A stretch of DNA of 64,000 nucleotides from Rickettsiella endosymbiont of Xylota segnis (GCF_964019545.1 NZ_OZ026451.1:1359001-1423000); one strand, 5' to 3'. Shown: positions 1-9,944, counted from the first letter of the stretch. Notes: generated by a model from the sequence alone, not told the origin. Translations and numbers: made by a program.

Positions 1-602
1 ATTCTCGACCGCATTTCTGGCCAGTCGTTTACAACTAGAATAACCTGCTCTAATACCTTTTCAAGTTTTTTAGCCAACTTACTAAGAATTTCAATATTGG
101 AATTTTTATCAATTTCCAAATAAATTAAAGCTTCAGTTTGTTTGTCTGCAATAGCATCATAGGGTAAAACCTCGATTACTTTCCCCTGCTTATCACGACG
201 TAATTTTATATTACCAAAATGGATATTGAAAGCGATATTAAACCCTTGCCGAATAATCTCCATGCGAGTGGAATCTACTAAGAAAGGTTTATCTTCTGCA
301 ACGATTTGAACAATACTATATTTGCTTTCCCAACCATCTTTTTCAAGACTAGGATTATATACATGAATATTTGCTTGACCAGGTAAACGCCGATAAATAA
401 GATTCCAATGAGAAGCAAGTGCTGCACCAAGATTTTCAGCAGAGCGGGTTTTTAATGTTTCTAAATCGGTGTGAGCATAATACTGCTGGGCAAATGCAGT
501 AAACAACTTAGTTTGATCTTCGGGCACTTTTTTCGAAGATAATGCAAAGTTTAAAATGTTATCTATGATCGATTTATAAACACGGTTAGTAAGGTTGTTC
601 AT
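1..602 (-). CDS. gdhB: NAD-specific glutamate dehydrogenase, large 180-kDa type (N-terminal part, runs off the window)
   Basis: The gene converts glutamate to 2-oxoglutarate with NAD and would feed carbon into the TCA cycle. Only the first 200 codons are present; the rest lies before position 1. Translating the minus strand from the ATG at 600-602 gives an N-terminus with SHWNL near residue 65, a VYNP...DGWESKYSIVQIV segment and DKPFLVDSTRMEIIRQG. This matches the ACT-like N-terminal region of the roughly 1600-residue bacterial enzymes known from Pseudomonas and Legionella. No clear Shine-Dalgarno sequence precedes the ATG. The gene is divergent from ubiG, with 163 bp between them for both promoters. 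The family call is from recognition of this conserved segment; the catalytic domain cannot be seen here. Confidence 0.8.
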   Translation of the reverse strand, partial: MNNLTNRVYKSIIDNILNFALSSKKVPEDQTKLFTAFAQQYYAHTDLETLKTRSAENLGAALASHWNLIYRRLPGQANIHVYNPSLEKDGWESKYSIVQIVAEDKPFLVDSTRMEIIRQGFNIAFNIHFGNIKLRRDKQGKVIEVLPYDAIADKQTEALIYLEIDKNSNIEILSKLAKKLEKVLEQVILVVNDWPEMRSR

Positions 603-765
603 GTTGAACTAAAAGATTGAGTAAAAATAATTCCCCATACCCGTTGGTAAAATCCTCAAATCCATTACTCCAGTTTATAACCAATAGACACTTTATAAGG
701 GGTCAAGTAAACTAGCACATTGTAATACGCTCCCAACAAAAAACCAATGAAAACCATCTAATTTT

Positions 766-1470
766 ATGTCAGCTTCTAATAGCGATTCAGCAGAAATCAG
801 CAAGTTTACGCAGATGGCTGAGCAATGGTGGGATACTGAGGGTCTATGCAAACCCTTACACATCATCAATCCTCTGCGCTTAGATTTTATAACAGCACAA
901 CAAGCGCTTCCAGGTCAAAAAGTAATCGATATTGGTTGTGGTGGGGGAATATTAACCGAAACATTGGCTAAAAAAGCTGCTCAAGTTACCGGTATTGATA
1001 AAAGTAACTCCCTTCTAGAAGTTGCAAAAAAGCATGCAGAAGAAAATCAATTTTCAATCAAATATCACCTTACCGATGCAGAATCATTCGCTAAAAATCA
1101 TAGTCAGTCCTTTGATGTGGTGTGCTGCATGGAGTTATTGGAACATGTCCCTGACCCCAGCTCGCTTATACAAGCTTGTAGTGACTTAGCTAAACCAGGC
1201 GCTAGCATTTTTTTTTCTACTATTAACCGTAACCCCTATGCTTACTTACTAGCCATACTCGGCGCGGAATATTTCTTAAAGCTTCTGCCGCGCGGAACGC
1301 ATGATTATAAAAAGTTTATTCGCCCTTCAGAGTTGGCTAGCGCAGCTCGACAAGCTAATTTGATACTGCAAAAGTTTCAAGGCATCCACTATAATCCTCT
1401 TACCCAACATTATGCCTTAGGAAAAGATATCCGAGTCAATTATCTTGCTGCTTTTAAAAAGCGTGCCTAG
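766..1470 (+). CDS. ubiG: Ubiquinone biosynthesis O-methyltransferase UbiG
   Basis: UbiG carries out the two O-methylation steps of ubiquinone synthesis with S-adenosylmethionine, acting at the inner membrane face. The protein is 234 residues, close to the 240 of E. coli. It opens with the family-typical FTQMAEQWWDTEG block, followed by SAM-binding motif I (VIDIGCGGGI, about residues 53-62) and the EHVPDP post-motif. The start at 766 fits the family N-terminus, although no good ribosome site is seen. The next gene, gph, follows after 117 bp taken up largely by a repeat element. In many gammaproteobacteria ubiG is directly followed by gph, so the order is ancestral and the repeat is an insertion into it. 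Confidence 0.93.
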   Translation: MSASNSDSAEISKFTQMAEQWWDTEGLCKPLHIINPLRLDFITAQQALPGQKVIDIGCGGGILTETLAKKAAQVTGIDKSNSLLEVAKKHAEENQFSIKYHLTDAESFAKNHSQSFDVVCCMELLEHVPDPSSLIQACSDLAKPGASIFFSTINRNPYAYLLAILGAEYFLKLLPRGTHDYKKFIRPSELASAARQANLILQKFQGIHYNPLTQHYALGKDIRVNYLAAFKKRA

Positions 1471-1504
1471 TTATGCCATTTGCAATTTCAAAACTTGCAA
1501 AAAT

Positions 1505-1628
1505 ATACTCACAGCAATTGGATTTTTGGGAAAGCGCCGCTAGAATGAAACAACCTTCGTTCCTATGTTATACATGAGGATTGCCAGTTGAACGGCAACA
1601 CAGACAAAAATTCAAGTGCGAAAAGTAT
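1505..1628 (+). repeat. Palindromic-end repeat element, copy A, overlapping the 5' end of gph
   Basis: This 124-bp copy begins ATACTCACAGCAATTG and ends CAAGTGCGAAAAGTAT. The two ends form an imperfect inverted repeat of about 24 bp. It carries the internal block CATGAGGATTGCCAGTTGAA shared in whole or part with the other copies. The right half contains GAGG (1576-1579), a TTG eight bases later (1588) and 14 codons that are part of the gph reading frame. Flanking TA dinucleotides at both ends would fit a TA target duplication. Confidence 0.85.
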
Positions 1629-2295
1629 AAATGGAATACTTTTTGACCTCGACGGAACCCTATTAGATACTGCTAGAGATTTAGCAGCCGCTCTCAATCA
1701 CGTTTTAACCTTACAACAAAAAAAACCTTTGCCTATTGATAATATTCGACCTGCGATATCTACCGGCGTAGCTGGTTTATTGAAACTTGGACTCCAGATC
1801 GAGGTAAACGATCCTATTTTCCCTCAATTACGCAAACAATTTCTTGATTATTACACTCAACATATTTGTGTATTTACTCATTTATTCCCCGGTGTAGAAA
1901 TTTTAATTAATTACTTACAAGAAAAAAAATGGCCTTGGGGTATTGTCACTAATAAATCGACTAGTTTAACTAAGCCGTTAATAAAAAAATTTCCATTACT
2001 CAATAAAGCTAAATGTATTATCGCCGGCGATACACTTAAATATAGTAAACCTCATCCCCTACCTTTATTATATGCGTGTACCTGCATAAACTGCCTTCCT
2101 GAAAATTGTATTTATGTTGGTGATGCTAAATGCGATATAGATGCGGCTAATGCCGCCGGTATGTATAGTCTTATCGCCCGGTATGGATATATTGGCGATA
2201 ATGAAGATATTAATAACTGGAATGCTTCTGCAAAAATTTCTTCTGCGCACGATATTGTTGAATACTTAAGGCAATTTCATTCCGGACTGCAATAA
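1588..2295 (+). CDS. gph: Phosphoglycolate phosphatase (HAD superfamily), start codon supplied by a repeat
   Basis: Gph dephosphorylates 2-phosphoglycolate, salvaging a product of DNA repair. HAD motif I, DLDGTLLDT, is at residues 20-28. The later GDAKCDIDAANAAGM is motif IV, with a conserved lysine between them. The only usable start upstream of motif I is TTG at 1588: the ATG near 1631 is out of frame and the ATG at 1574 meets a stop after five codons. GAGG at 1576-1579 lies eight bases before the TTG. Both the GAGG and the first 14 codons (NGNTDKNSSAKSI after the start) are inside the repeat at 1505-1628. A normal Gph begins just before GILFDLDGT, so the repeat replaced the native start. 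The 3' end overlaps the convergent gene by 30 bp. Confidence 0.88.
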   Translation: MNGNTDKNSSAKSINGILFDLDGTLLDTARDLAAALNHVLTLQQKKPLPIDNIRPAISTGVAGLLKLGLQIEVNDPIFPQLRKQFLDYYTQHICVFTHLFPGVEILINYLQEKKWPWGIVTNKSTSLTKPLIKKFPLLNKAKCIIAGDTLKYSKPHPLPLLYACTCINCLPENCIYVGDAKCDIDAANAAGMYSLIARYGYIGDNEDINNWNASAKISSAHDIVEYLRQFHSGLQ

Positions 2296-2910
2296 ATCAT
2301 CACGACACTCACCGTCAACTTGATTAGATGCGCTTTTACTTGGTAATGTTAAGGGCGGTATCTCTCTCAATAGCTTAAAGCGTTTAGCCGAAACATTATT
2401 GCTTTCTGAAGAAATCCTCTTTTTAGTTTTGGCTGCGCTCAATATAGAAAAAAAAGGTCTAACAATAGAAATTGATTGTTTACTTTCATCCTTTAATTTA
2501 TTTTTCTCTCTCAATAGGATTAAATCTTTGATCTCATCATTTTTTAAATCTAGTAATACTTGCAAATGTTCTTGATAAACACTTTTAGGAAATGACTCAA
2601 CACTTTTTAACATGCATTCATAAATAGTTATTGGCTTGAAGCTAAATGCCCCAGGTAATTCAACCATTAATGCAAAAATATCTGTTTCCAAAAATCTTGT
2701 TATGTCCTTAATATTAATAACACGTGAAGTCGCATTTTTTTTTAACCCTTCTAATTCCTTAAAATGATCACTCAAATCTTCGTCACTATCATTTTTTAAT
2801 TTTTCTAAATCTTTTTCTAATTGAAGCAATAATACACTAAATTGCTCATTTAAAATTGGTTCTTCATCGGAACTACTTATTTCTTCATAGATAGTTGTAT
2901 TGTTAACCAT
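2266..2910 (-). CDS. Hypothetical acidic/coiled-coil protein with a basic C-terminal patch
   Basis: I do not recognise this 214-residue protein. It starts with an acidic stretch (EEISSSDEEP, residues 9-18), then has heptad-like leucine/lysine-rich segments around residues 25-60 and 110-140 that look coiled-coil. Near residues 160-180 are two basic clusters (KTKKR, then KRFK), spaced like a bipartite nuclear-localisation signal. There is no signal peptide or membrane segment. Codon use matches its AT-rich surroundings. It converges on gph and overlaps its last 30 bp. A lineage-specific secreted effector is possible, but that is inference only. Confidence 0.65.
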   Translation of the reverse strand: MVNNTTIYEEISSSDEEPILNEQFSVLLLQLEKDLEKLKNDSDEDLSDHFKELEGLKKNATSRVINIKDITRFLETDIFALMVELPGAFSFKPITIYECMLKSVESFPKSVYQEHLQVLLDLKNDEIKDLILLREKNKLKDESKQSISIVRPFFSILSAAKTKKRISSESNNVSAKRFKLLREIPPLTLPSKSASNQVDGECRDDLLQSGMKLP

Positions 2911-3036
2911 AGGTTTTAAAAATTATAATAATATGGAAATAAACATATTATCCTAACATTAAAATTTTAAAAGAGTCTAAAGTCTATTTTAAATATCGTG
3001 AAAATAATACAGTAAAAGCTTAAAATAAGGATTTTT

Positions 3037-3045
3037 TGCTATACT
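3037..3045 (+). promoter_or_regulatory. Extended -10 promoter of the yciA-like gene
   Basis: TGCTATACT is a TGn-extended -10 element. Transcription would begin near 3052 and give a short leader to the ATG at 3075. The element overlaps an upstream in-frame TTG at 3036, which argues against that codon being the start. No good -35 hexamer is visible, as is common with extended -10 promoters. Confidence 0.5.
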
Positions 3046-3074
3046 TAAACTCCTTATTCTATCGAGTATCAAAG

Positions 3075-3464
3075 ATGACTAATTTGTTAGAACCTACTTT
3101 ACGGGTAAAAACCAGGCCTAACGATGCCAATAAAGCCGGCGATATTTTTGGTGGTTGGCTGATGTCACAAATCGACATTGCTGGAGCTATTGCTGCTGCG
3201 CAACGCGCTAAGGGCCCTGTCGTTACCGTTGCTGTCAAAGAATTAAGGTTCTTAAAACCTTTGTTTATTTATGATATTGCAAGCTTTTATACCAAGATTA
3301 TCGCAATAGGAAAAACTTCAGTAACAATACAGGTAGAAGTCTATGCAAAACGTTACCAAGAAGGAGTGAATGAATCTACTCAAATTAAAGTTTCGGAAGC
3401 CAGTCTAATTTATGTAGCAGTATCAAAACCTGGAGAAAAACGTTTAATCCCCAACGAAGAATAA
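3075..3464 (+). CDS. yciA: Acyl-CoA thioesterase, YciA family (hotdog fold)
   Basis: YciA hydrolyses acyl-CoA esters to free acid and CoA in the cytoplasm. The 129-residue protein has the family signature NDANKAGDIFGGWLMSQID (residues 16-34), with the likely catalytic aspartate at 23, and a later KELRFLKPLF strand. Its size matches E. coli YciA (132). The reading frame is open 13 codons further up to a TTG at 3036, but that codon lies in a -10 element and the family begins near the ATG at 3075. It converges on minE with only 7 bp between the stop codons. Confidence 0.88.
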   Translation: MTNLLEPTLRVKTRPNDANKAGDIFGGWLMSQIDIAGAIAAAQRAKGPVVTVAVKELRFLKPLFIYDIASFYTKIIAIGKTSVTIQVEVYAKRYQEGVNESTQIKVSEASLIYVAVSKPGEKRLIPNEE

Positions 3465-3471
3465 ACCAAGG

Positions 3472-3750
3472 TTAAACACCATTACCTACAGTTATTTCTG
3501 CATTAGGTAGCGTTATATTTAATTCTAATATCGAGCAATTCCCAGTTCGTTCGAGCTCAACTTTCACTTGGTCTTGATCGATATCGACATATTTAGCAAT
3601 GACTTCAATCAATTCCTGCTGTAATCTCGGTAAAAAGTCGGAATTATTCTCGGTTCTGCGTTCATGAGATACAATAATTTGTAAACGCTCTTTAGCAAGC
3701 GTCGCAGTGTTTTTAGGTTTATTTCTAAAAATATAATCTAACAAGCTCAT
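3472..3750 (-). CDS. minE: Cell division topological specificity factor MinE
   Basis: MinE drives the pole-to-pole oscillation of MinCD by stimulating MinD ATPase, so that the Z ring forms at mid-cell. The 92-residue protein has the N-terminal membrane-targeting and anti-MinCD segment (FRNKPKNTATLAKERLQIIV, residues 8-27). Next come DFLPRLQQELIEVIAKYV and a C-terminal topological specificity domain. It overlaps minD by 4 bp (ATGA), so the two are translationally coupled. Length and motifs are normal for the family. Confidence 0.93.
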   Translation of the reverse strand: MSLLDYIFRNKPKNTATLAKERLQIIVSHERRTENNSDFLPRLQQELIEVIAKYVDIDQDQVKVELERTGNCSILELNITLPNAEITVGNGV

Positions 3751-4571
3751 GTTGCTACCTCCTCACGGCCAAAGAGACGACGTAACAAACCTTTCTTTTC
3801 TAGTTTAATAAATTTAAAAGGTATTTCTTCGCCTAATAAGCGAGAAACAGCATCCGCATAAGCCTGGTGCGCATCGCTTTCTCCGTTTAACGTAACGGGT
3901 ACACCCGCATTGGATGCGCGTAATACCGCTTGTGATTCTGGAATAACGCTCAATAAGGGGATGGATAATATATCCAACACATCATCCACGCTAAGCATAT
4001 CGCCCTTTTCTACTCGTGTTAAAGAATAACGTGTCAGGAGTAAATGTTGCTTCACTGGTTCAAGACCTAATTCAGCACGTCTCGATTTACTATCTAGGAT
4101 TCCTAACATTCTATCGGAATCTCTAACAGAAGAAACTTCCGGGTTGCTGACAACAATCGCTGTATCAGCAAAATACATGGCTAAGGTTGCACCGCGTTCT
4201 ATACCGGCAGGTGAATCACAAAGAATATAATCAAAATCTTTTTTGAGTTCGTCTAAAATTTTTTCCACGCCTTCCTTAGTCAAAGCATCTTTATCTCGAG
4301 TTTGTGAAGCAGGTAGAATATAAAGATTCTCTAGCCTTTTATCTTTAATTAAAGCTTGTTTAATATTCGCTTCGCCGCGAATCACATTCACAAAATCAAA
4401 AACAACTCGTCTTTCGCAACCCATAATTAAATCGAGATTACGTAAACCAATATCAAAATCAATAACGACTGTTTTAAACCCCCGAAAAGCAAGACCTGCT
4501 GCCATCGCAGCACTACTTGTCGTTTTTCCGACACCACCCTTTCCAGATGTAATAACAATAATTTCAGCCAA
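3747..4571 (-). CDS. minD: Septum site-determining ATPase MinD
   Basis: MinD is the membrane-bound ATPase that recruits MinC and positions division. The 274-residue protein has the deviant Walker A motif GKGGVGKT at residues 10-17, DFDIGLRNLD (switch), DSPAGIERGA and a C-terminal amphipathic tail (LLRRLFGREEVAT) that is the membrane-targeting sequence. minE follows with a 4-bp overlap. In most relatives minC lies directly upstream. Here the 268 bp upstream hold no reading frame resembling minC, so minC is either elsewhere or absent. Confidence 0.95.
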   Translation of the reverse strand: MAEIIVITSGKGGVGKTTSSAAMAAGLAFRGFKTVVIDFDIGLRNLDLIMGCERRVVFDFVNVIRGEANIKQALIKDKRLENLYILPASQTRDKDALTKEGVEKILDELKKDFDYILCDSPAGIERGATLAMYFADTAIVVSNPEVSSVRDSDRMLGILDSKSRRAELGLEPVKQHLLLTRYSLTRVEKGDMLSVDDVLDILSIPLLSVIPESQAVLRASNAGVPVTLNGESDAHQAYADAVSRLLGEEIPFKFIKLEKKGLLRRLFGREEVAT

Positions 4572-4743
4572 GGGTTGCTCCTATTATCAATTTAAAGAAT
4601 GTTGTAGCGATCATTTTCAGCTAAGATTATTTTTTAGATTCGTTATGGCATTGCTTAGTAAGTGCTCACCCTATATATTGATGAACGCACCGTTAAAACA
4701 CCTATATAGGCTAATATTACTGGATTTCCTTAAAAAGTGGAAG

Positions 4744-4787
4744 TTTTCTTACGCAAAAGATTAAAGTTTATTTTTTGCATAAGAAAA
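4744..4787. other. Long hairpin between minD and recO
   Basis: Fifteen-base arms at 4744-4758 and 4773-4787 pair with one mismatch around a 14-base loop (TTTTCTTAcGCAAAA against TTTTGCaTAAGAAAA). It lies in the shared intergenic region between the divergent minD and recO genes, so it could be a transcribed leader structure of recO or an operator-like palindrome. There is no further evidence for a role. Confidence 0.4.
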
Positions 4788-4839
4788 ATACAAGACAAGT
4801 TAATATTGCATATTATTCTCATTTTTATCTTTTAGTTCT

Positions 4840-5556
4840 ATGCTAAGCACCGAACAACTACAAGCTGCGTATATTTTGCACACCCGTCCTTATCGAGACA
4901 CTAGTTTATTAATAGACGCATTTACAGCTTCGCAAGGTAGAATAAATCTTATTGCCAAAGGCGCGCGTGGAGTACGTGGAAAAAAATCACGCTTCAAAGG
5001 ATCACTACAAGCTTTTGTACCCTTGCTACTTTCTTGGCGCGGCAAAACTGATCTCATGAATTTACTCAATGCAGAACCCCATCCTATTTCTCTTCCTCAT
5101 TTAACAGGTAAACTTTTAGTTTGTGGTCTTTATCTCAATGAACTATTAATCCGTTTACTTTATCGTTACGATCCTTATCCGCATTTGTTCCAAGATTATC
5201 AAACGGCGCTGTGCAACTTACCTGACAATCCAGCTATTGCTTTACGTTTGTTTGAAAAAAAACTACTCGCTGAATTAGGTTATGCTTTATATCTGGATAA
5301 AGATAGTCAAACCAACCAAGCTCTTTTACCTTCTCAATCTTACCAATTTATACCAAGTCAAGGCTTAGTTGTTTGCTTAAATAAATCACTACCAAAACAA
5401 TCAGTTTTTTCTGGCGCATCACTTTTGGCGATGCACCATGAAGCATGGGATACACCTATACATTTATTAGATGCAAAGCGTTTATTTCGTCTTGCTCTAA
5501 ACTATCTACTCGAAGGCAAAACTATCCGTAGTCGTGAATTATTAATGCTGTCATAG
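4840..5556 (+). CDS. recO: DNA repair protein RecO
   Basis: RecO helps load RecA onto SSB-coated single-stranded DNA in the RecFOR pathway. The 238-residue protein starts with the OB-fold domain, including AYILHTRPYRDTSLLIDAFT and GRINLIAKGARG. A helical C-terminal domain contains LFEKKLLAELGY. Its size is close to E. coli RecO (242). The ATG at 4840 fits the family N-terminus; no strong Shine-Dalgarno is seen. In many gammaproteobacteria recO sits in the era-recO-pdxJ group, but here it stands alone. Confidence 0.9.
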   Translation: MLSTEQLQAAYILHTRPYRDTSLLIDAFTASQGRINLIAKGARGVRGKKSRFKGSLQAFVPLLLSWRGKTDLMNLLNAEPHPISLPHLTGKLLVCGLYLNELLIRLLYRYDPYPHLFQDYQTALCNLPDNPAIALRLFEKKLLAELGYALYLDKDSQTNQALLPSQSYQFIPSQGLVVCLNKSLPKQSVFSGASLLAMHHEAWDTPIHLLDAKRLFRLALNYLLEGKTIRSRELLMLS

Positions 5557-5582
5557 TACTGGTAATCGTAATTCGCAAATAC

Positions 5583-5647
5583 ATACTCATAGCAACTGAC
5601 AGAAATATGCTAAATTTAAAGCGTTAAATACATAACGTACGAGTTGA
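5583..5647 (+). repeat. Possible degenerate fragment of the palindromic-end repeat (copy B)
   Basis: The stretch begins ATACTCATAGCAACTG, like the left end of the family. Near 5631 it has CATAA...GAGTTGAC, resembling the internal block of other copies. The right terminal repeat is missing. It lies between recO and the SlyB-like gene. Similarity is weak beyond the first 20 bases. Confidence 0.35.
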
Positions 5648-5767
5648 CATCTAATAATATTATTAATATTATCTTCCAATAAGCATATGCGCCCTTAATT
5701 CAATACTTACTTCAACTTACTACTTAATATACTTTAGAATAATACACTAAAATTTACGGGGTTCATT

Positions 5768-6241
5768 ATGAAGTTTCACATCCATTGCTTACTCTCTATC
5801 CTAGGTCTATCACTTTTAGCAGGTTGTGCGTCTTCTTTATCGCCGGACGTTTATACTACAAGTGGAGCTGGACAAGTTCAGCGTGTTGTTAAAGGTGTGG
5901 TAACCAGTAGCCGAGTTGTGAAAGTAACCGGAAATAGCGAGCTTGGTGTTGGAGGTATAGCCGGAGGTGCTTTAGGTGCTATTGCTGGCTCCGAAATAGG
6001 TGGAGGGAGAGGTAGTTTAGCCAGCGGAATTGGTGGCGCTCTATTAGGCGGTTTTGCAGGCAATCAAATTCAAAAAGGTCTTTCAACACAAACCGGCGTT
6101 GAATATGTAGTTAAACTCAGAAATAACTCGTTAATTTCTGTTGTACAAGCACCGACGCCAACTTTTAATCGCGGCCAGCATGTATTAGTACAATATGGTG
6201 TTGGTGGTCGTCCGCGCATCATTGCTGATCCCGATTACTAG
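5768..6241 (+). CDS. SlyB-like outer-membrane lipoprotein with glycine-zipper segment
   Basis: The protein resembles SlyB/Pcp lipoproteins, which sit in the outer membrane and contribute to envelope integrity. A signal peptide ends in the lipobox LLAG-C with the lipidated cysteine at residue 20. The mature part starts SSLSPDVYTTSGAGQVQ, as in SlyB. A glycine-rich two-helix segment follows (about residues 58-100, repeated GGxxGG patterns), then a C-terminal domain with RGQHVLVQYG. Its 157 residues match E. coli SlyB (155). It is monocistronic between recO and the AmpG-like gene. Confidence 0.88.
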   Translation: MKFHIHCLLSILGLSLLAGCASSLSPDVYTTSGAGQVQRVVKGVVTSSRVVKVTGNSELGVGGIAGGALGAIAGSEIGGGRGSLASGIGGALLGGFAGNQIQKGLSTQTGVEYVVKLRNNSLISVVQAPTPTFNRGQHVLVQYGVGGRPRIIADPDY

Positions 6242-6315
6242 GCACGTTAATTGTTTAACTCTTAACTCCTTAGATAATTGAAAGTTATATTTCCTCCATC
6301 TCTTCAGGAAAAAAA

Positions 6316-7569
6316 ATGTCTACGACTAAACTCAGTAAACGAAATCTATTTTCGACTTTATTATTAGGATTTTCATCCGGTTTACCGCTCGCATTAACCT
6401 CTAGCACACTACAAGCTTGGTTTACAGTAACGGGTGCCAGTTTGCTGGCTATAGGTAGTTTAGGGTTAATCGGTCAACCTTATATCTATAAATTTCTTTG
6501 GGCGCCTTTACTTGATCGTTGGATCCCTCCTCTATTAGGACGGCGACGCGGTTGGATCATCCTTATCCAATTTGCTTTAATAGTAGCGATTTCTCTCATG
6601 GCTTTGGCTAATCCTCAAACCAGTGCTTCATTATTAATATCCGTTGCTTTTCTAGTTGCTTTTCTTTCAGCTTCACAGGACATTGCTATCGATGCGTATC
6701 GAACAGATATTCTTAAACCTAACGAACGAGGATTAGGAACCACATTGTATAGTTGGGGATATAGGGCTGCTATGCTAGTTTCTGGTGCAGCAGCACTTGC
6801 TTTAGCTGAATATATTGGCTGGCGTAGTACGTATTTGTTGATGGCATGTTTAATAGTTATTGGTCTTTTTGGCGCCTGGTTTGGTGAAGAACCTCATGAT
6901 GATGAAGAAAAACACCCTCCCACTACTTTACGCGCTGCAGTCATTGAGCCTTTTAGAGATTTCTTAAGCCGAAAGTCTGCTTGGTTAATTTTATTATTTA
7001 TTTTACTCTATAAGTTCGGTGATGCACTGAGTGTTTCGTTAACTACTCCTTTTCTAATTCGTGGCTTAGGCTTTTCTTTAAGCACCGTAGCTTTTGTTAA
7101 TAAAGGAATCGGTTTCGTCGCTACCATGCTAGGACTTCTTGCAGGTGGGGTTTTAATGGCACGTATTAGTTTATTTCGCGCTTTGTTATATTTTGGTATT
7201 TTACAAGCTGTGGCCATTTTAACTTTTCTGCATCTGGCTATTGTCGGACATAATTACCATTGGCTGATTTTTGCGGTTTCTATCGATAGTTTTTGTAATG
7301 CCATGGGGAGTGTCGCTTTCGTCGCCTTATTCATGAGCTTATGCAATCATCGCTATACAGCCACCCAATTTGCTCTATTTACAGCATTCTCTAGTGTTGG
7401 GCGTGTTTTTGTAGGCCCACTAGCAGGTCTAATTGCTACCTATTATAGTTGGCCCGTATTTTTTGTATTATCGCTTGCAGCTTCTCTACCTGGCCTAGGC
7501 TTATTATGGTATTTACGAAACAACTTTAATAACAACCACTCTGATACTGTCCTGGAAAAAACTGCTTGA
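6316..7569 (+). CDS. ampG: AmpG-like muropeptide permease (MFS)
   Basis: AmpG carries GlcNAc-anhydro-muropeptides from periplasm to cytoplasm for cell-wall recycling. The 417-residue protein is strongly hydrophobic with about twelve predicted membrane segments. It has the family N-terminus LLLGFSSGLPLALTSSTLQAW, then the loop FLWAPLLDR...GRRRGWI near residue 75, and SASQDIAIDAYRTDIL near residue 118. An amino-acid or peptide importer of the same superfamily is less likely given these motifs. An A-rich GGAAAAAAA sequence before the ATG is a weak ribosome site. Confidence 0.87.
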   Translation: MSTTKLSKRNLFSTLLLGFSSGLPLALTSSTLQAWFTVTGASLLAIGSLGLIGQPYIYKFLWAPLLDRWIPPLLGRRRGWIILIQFALIVAISLMALANPQTSASLLISVAFLVAFLSASQDIAIDAYRTDILKPNERGLGTTLYSWGYRAAMLVSGAAALALAEYIGWRSTYLLMACLIVIGLFGAWFGEEPHDDEEKHPPTTLRAAVIEPFRDFLSRKSAWLILLFILLYKFGDALSVSLTTPFLIRGLGFSLSTVAFVNKGIGFVATMLGLLAGGVLMARISLFRALLYFGILQAVAILTFLHLAIVGHNYHWLIFAVSIDSFCNAMGSVAFVALFMSLCNHRYTATQFALFTAFSSVGRVFVGPLAGLIATYYSWPVFFVLSLAASLPGLGLLWYLRNNFNNNHSDTVLEKTA

Positions 7570-7758
7570 AATGATCAATTATCAAGGACGATAATCGTTT
7601 AGTTCCACTTTAACTTCATAGGTAAATTTACCGCTCCAATAGTACATCTAGCAAACACCCTAGTGACTACACATCGGTCAGCCTGACGCTTATTTTGTAT
7701 GCCATTAGGTAAAGCCTAAAAAATAAGTTAAAACCTAGTAAATTTTTAACGTATTCGA

Positions 7759-7787
7759 CTTGAATTTTCTTAGTATGCTCCCCATAT
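7759..7787 (+). promoter_or_regulatory. Sigma-32 (heat-shock) promoter of groESL
   Basis: CTTGAA at 7759-7764 and CCCCATAT at 7780-7787 are separated by 15 bases. They match the RpoH consensus (CTTGAA, 13-17 bp, CCCCATNT) without a mismatch in the hexamer or the CCCCAT core. Transcription would start near 7795, giving a leader of about 120 nt before groES. Confidence 0.88.
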
Positions 7788-7800
7788 AGAGTGGTGTTGG

Positions 7801-7866
7801 TGTGATAAAGTTAACTTATTGTACTCTTTATCAAACATCATTATGATTAGCCCCTGCTGAGGGGTT
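7801..7866 (+). other. Two hairpins in the groES leader; rest of the 347-bp gap empty
   Basis: A stem TGATAAAG / CTTTATCA (7802-7832) is followed by CCCCT-GCTG-AGGGG (7851-7864). Both are downstream of the sigma-32 start and upstream of the ribosome site AAGGAG near 7902. They could stabilise the heat-shock transcript. The second hairpin lacks a T-run, so it is not a good terminator. The part before 7759 shows nothing I can name. Confidence 0.45.
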
Positions 7867-7916
7867 AATTTGATTAATATCCTCATATTGACAGTAATTC
7901 TTAAGGAGAAATCTGC

Positions 7917-8237
7917 ATGAGTGTTGCATTAGAAAAACCTTTAGTTGAAAATTTAGTTCCTATGAACGATCGCATTCTCGTCAAACGAGATGAAGAAGAA
8001 GAAAGATCCGTAGGTGGTATTGTTATTCCAGATACCGCAAAAGAGAAACCTGTTAGGGGTACGGTAGTCGCTGTAGGGCATGGTAAACGCTTGAAATCAG
8101 GTCAAATTCAAACGTTAAGTATTAAAGTAGCCGATAAAATATATTTCGGAAAATATAGTGGAACTGAAATCAAACTTGATGGTAGAGAATATCTCATCAT
8201 GCGTGAAGATGATGTTCTGGCGATAATCAAAGATTAA
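7917..8237 (+). CDS. groES: Co-chaperonin GroES
   Basis: GroES is the heptameric lid of the GroEL folding chamber. The 106-residue protein is about nine residues longer than E. coli GroES (97), with a longer N-terminus before [25 protein letters not shown], which is the family signature. The mobile loop ([11 protein letters not shown]) is intact. A strong AAGGAG lies upstream of the ATG. It is transcribed with groEL, which starts 42 bp later, from the sigma-32 promoter at 7759. Confidence 0.97.
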   Translation: MSVALEKPLVENLVPMNDRILVKRDEEEERSVGGIVIPDTAKEKPVRGTVVAVGHGKRLKSGQIQTLSIKVADKIYFGKYSGTEIKLDGREYLIMREDDVLAIIKD

Positions 8238-8249
8238 TCACAATTTTAA

Positions 8250-9944
<1,695 letters not shown>

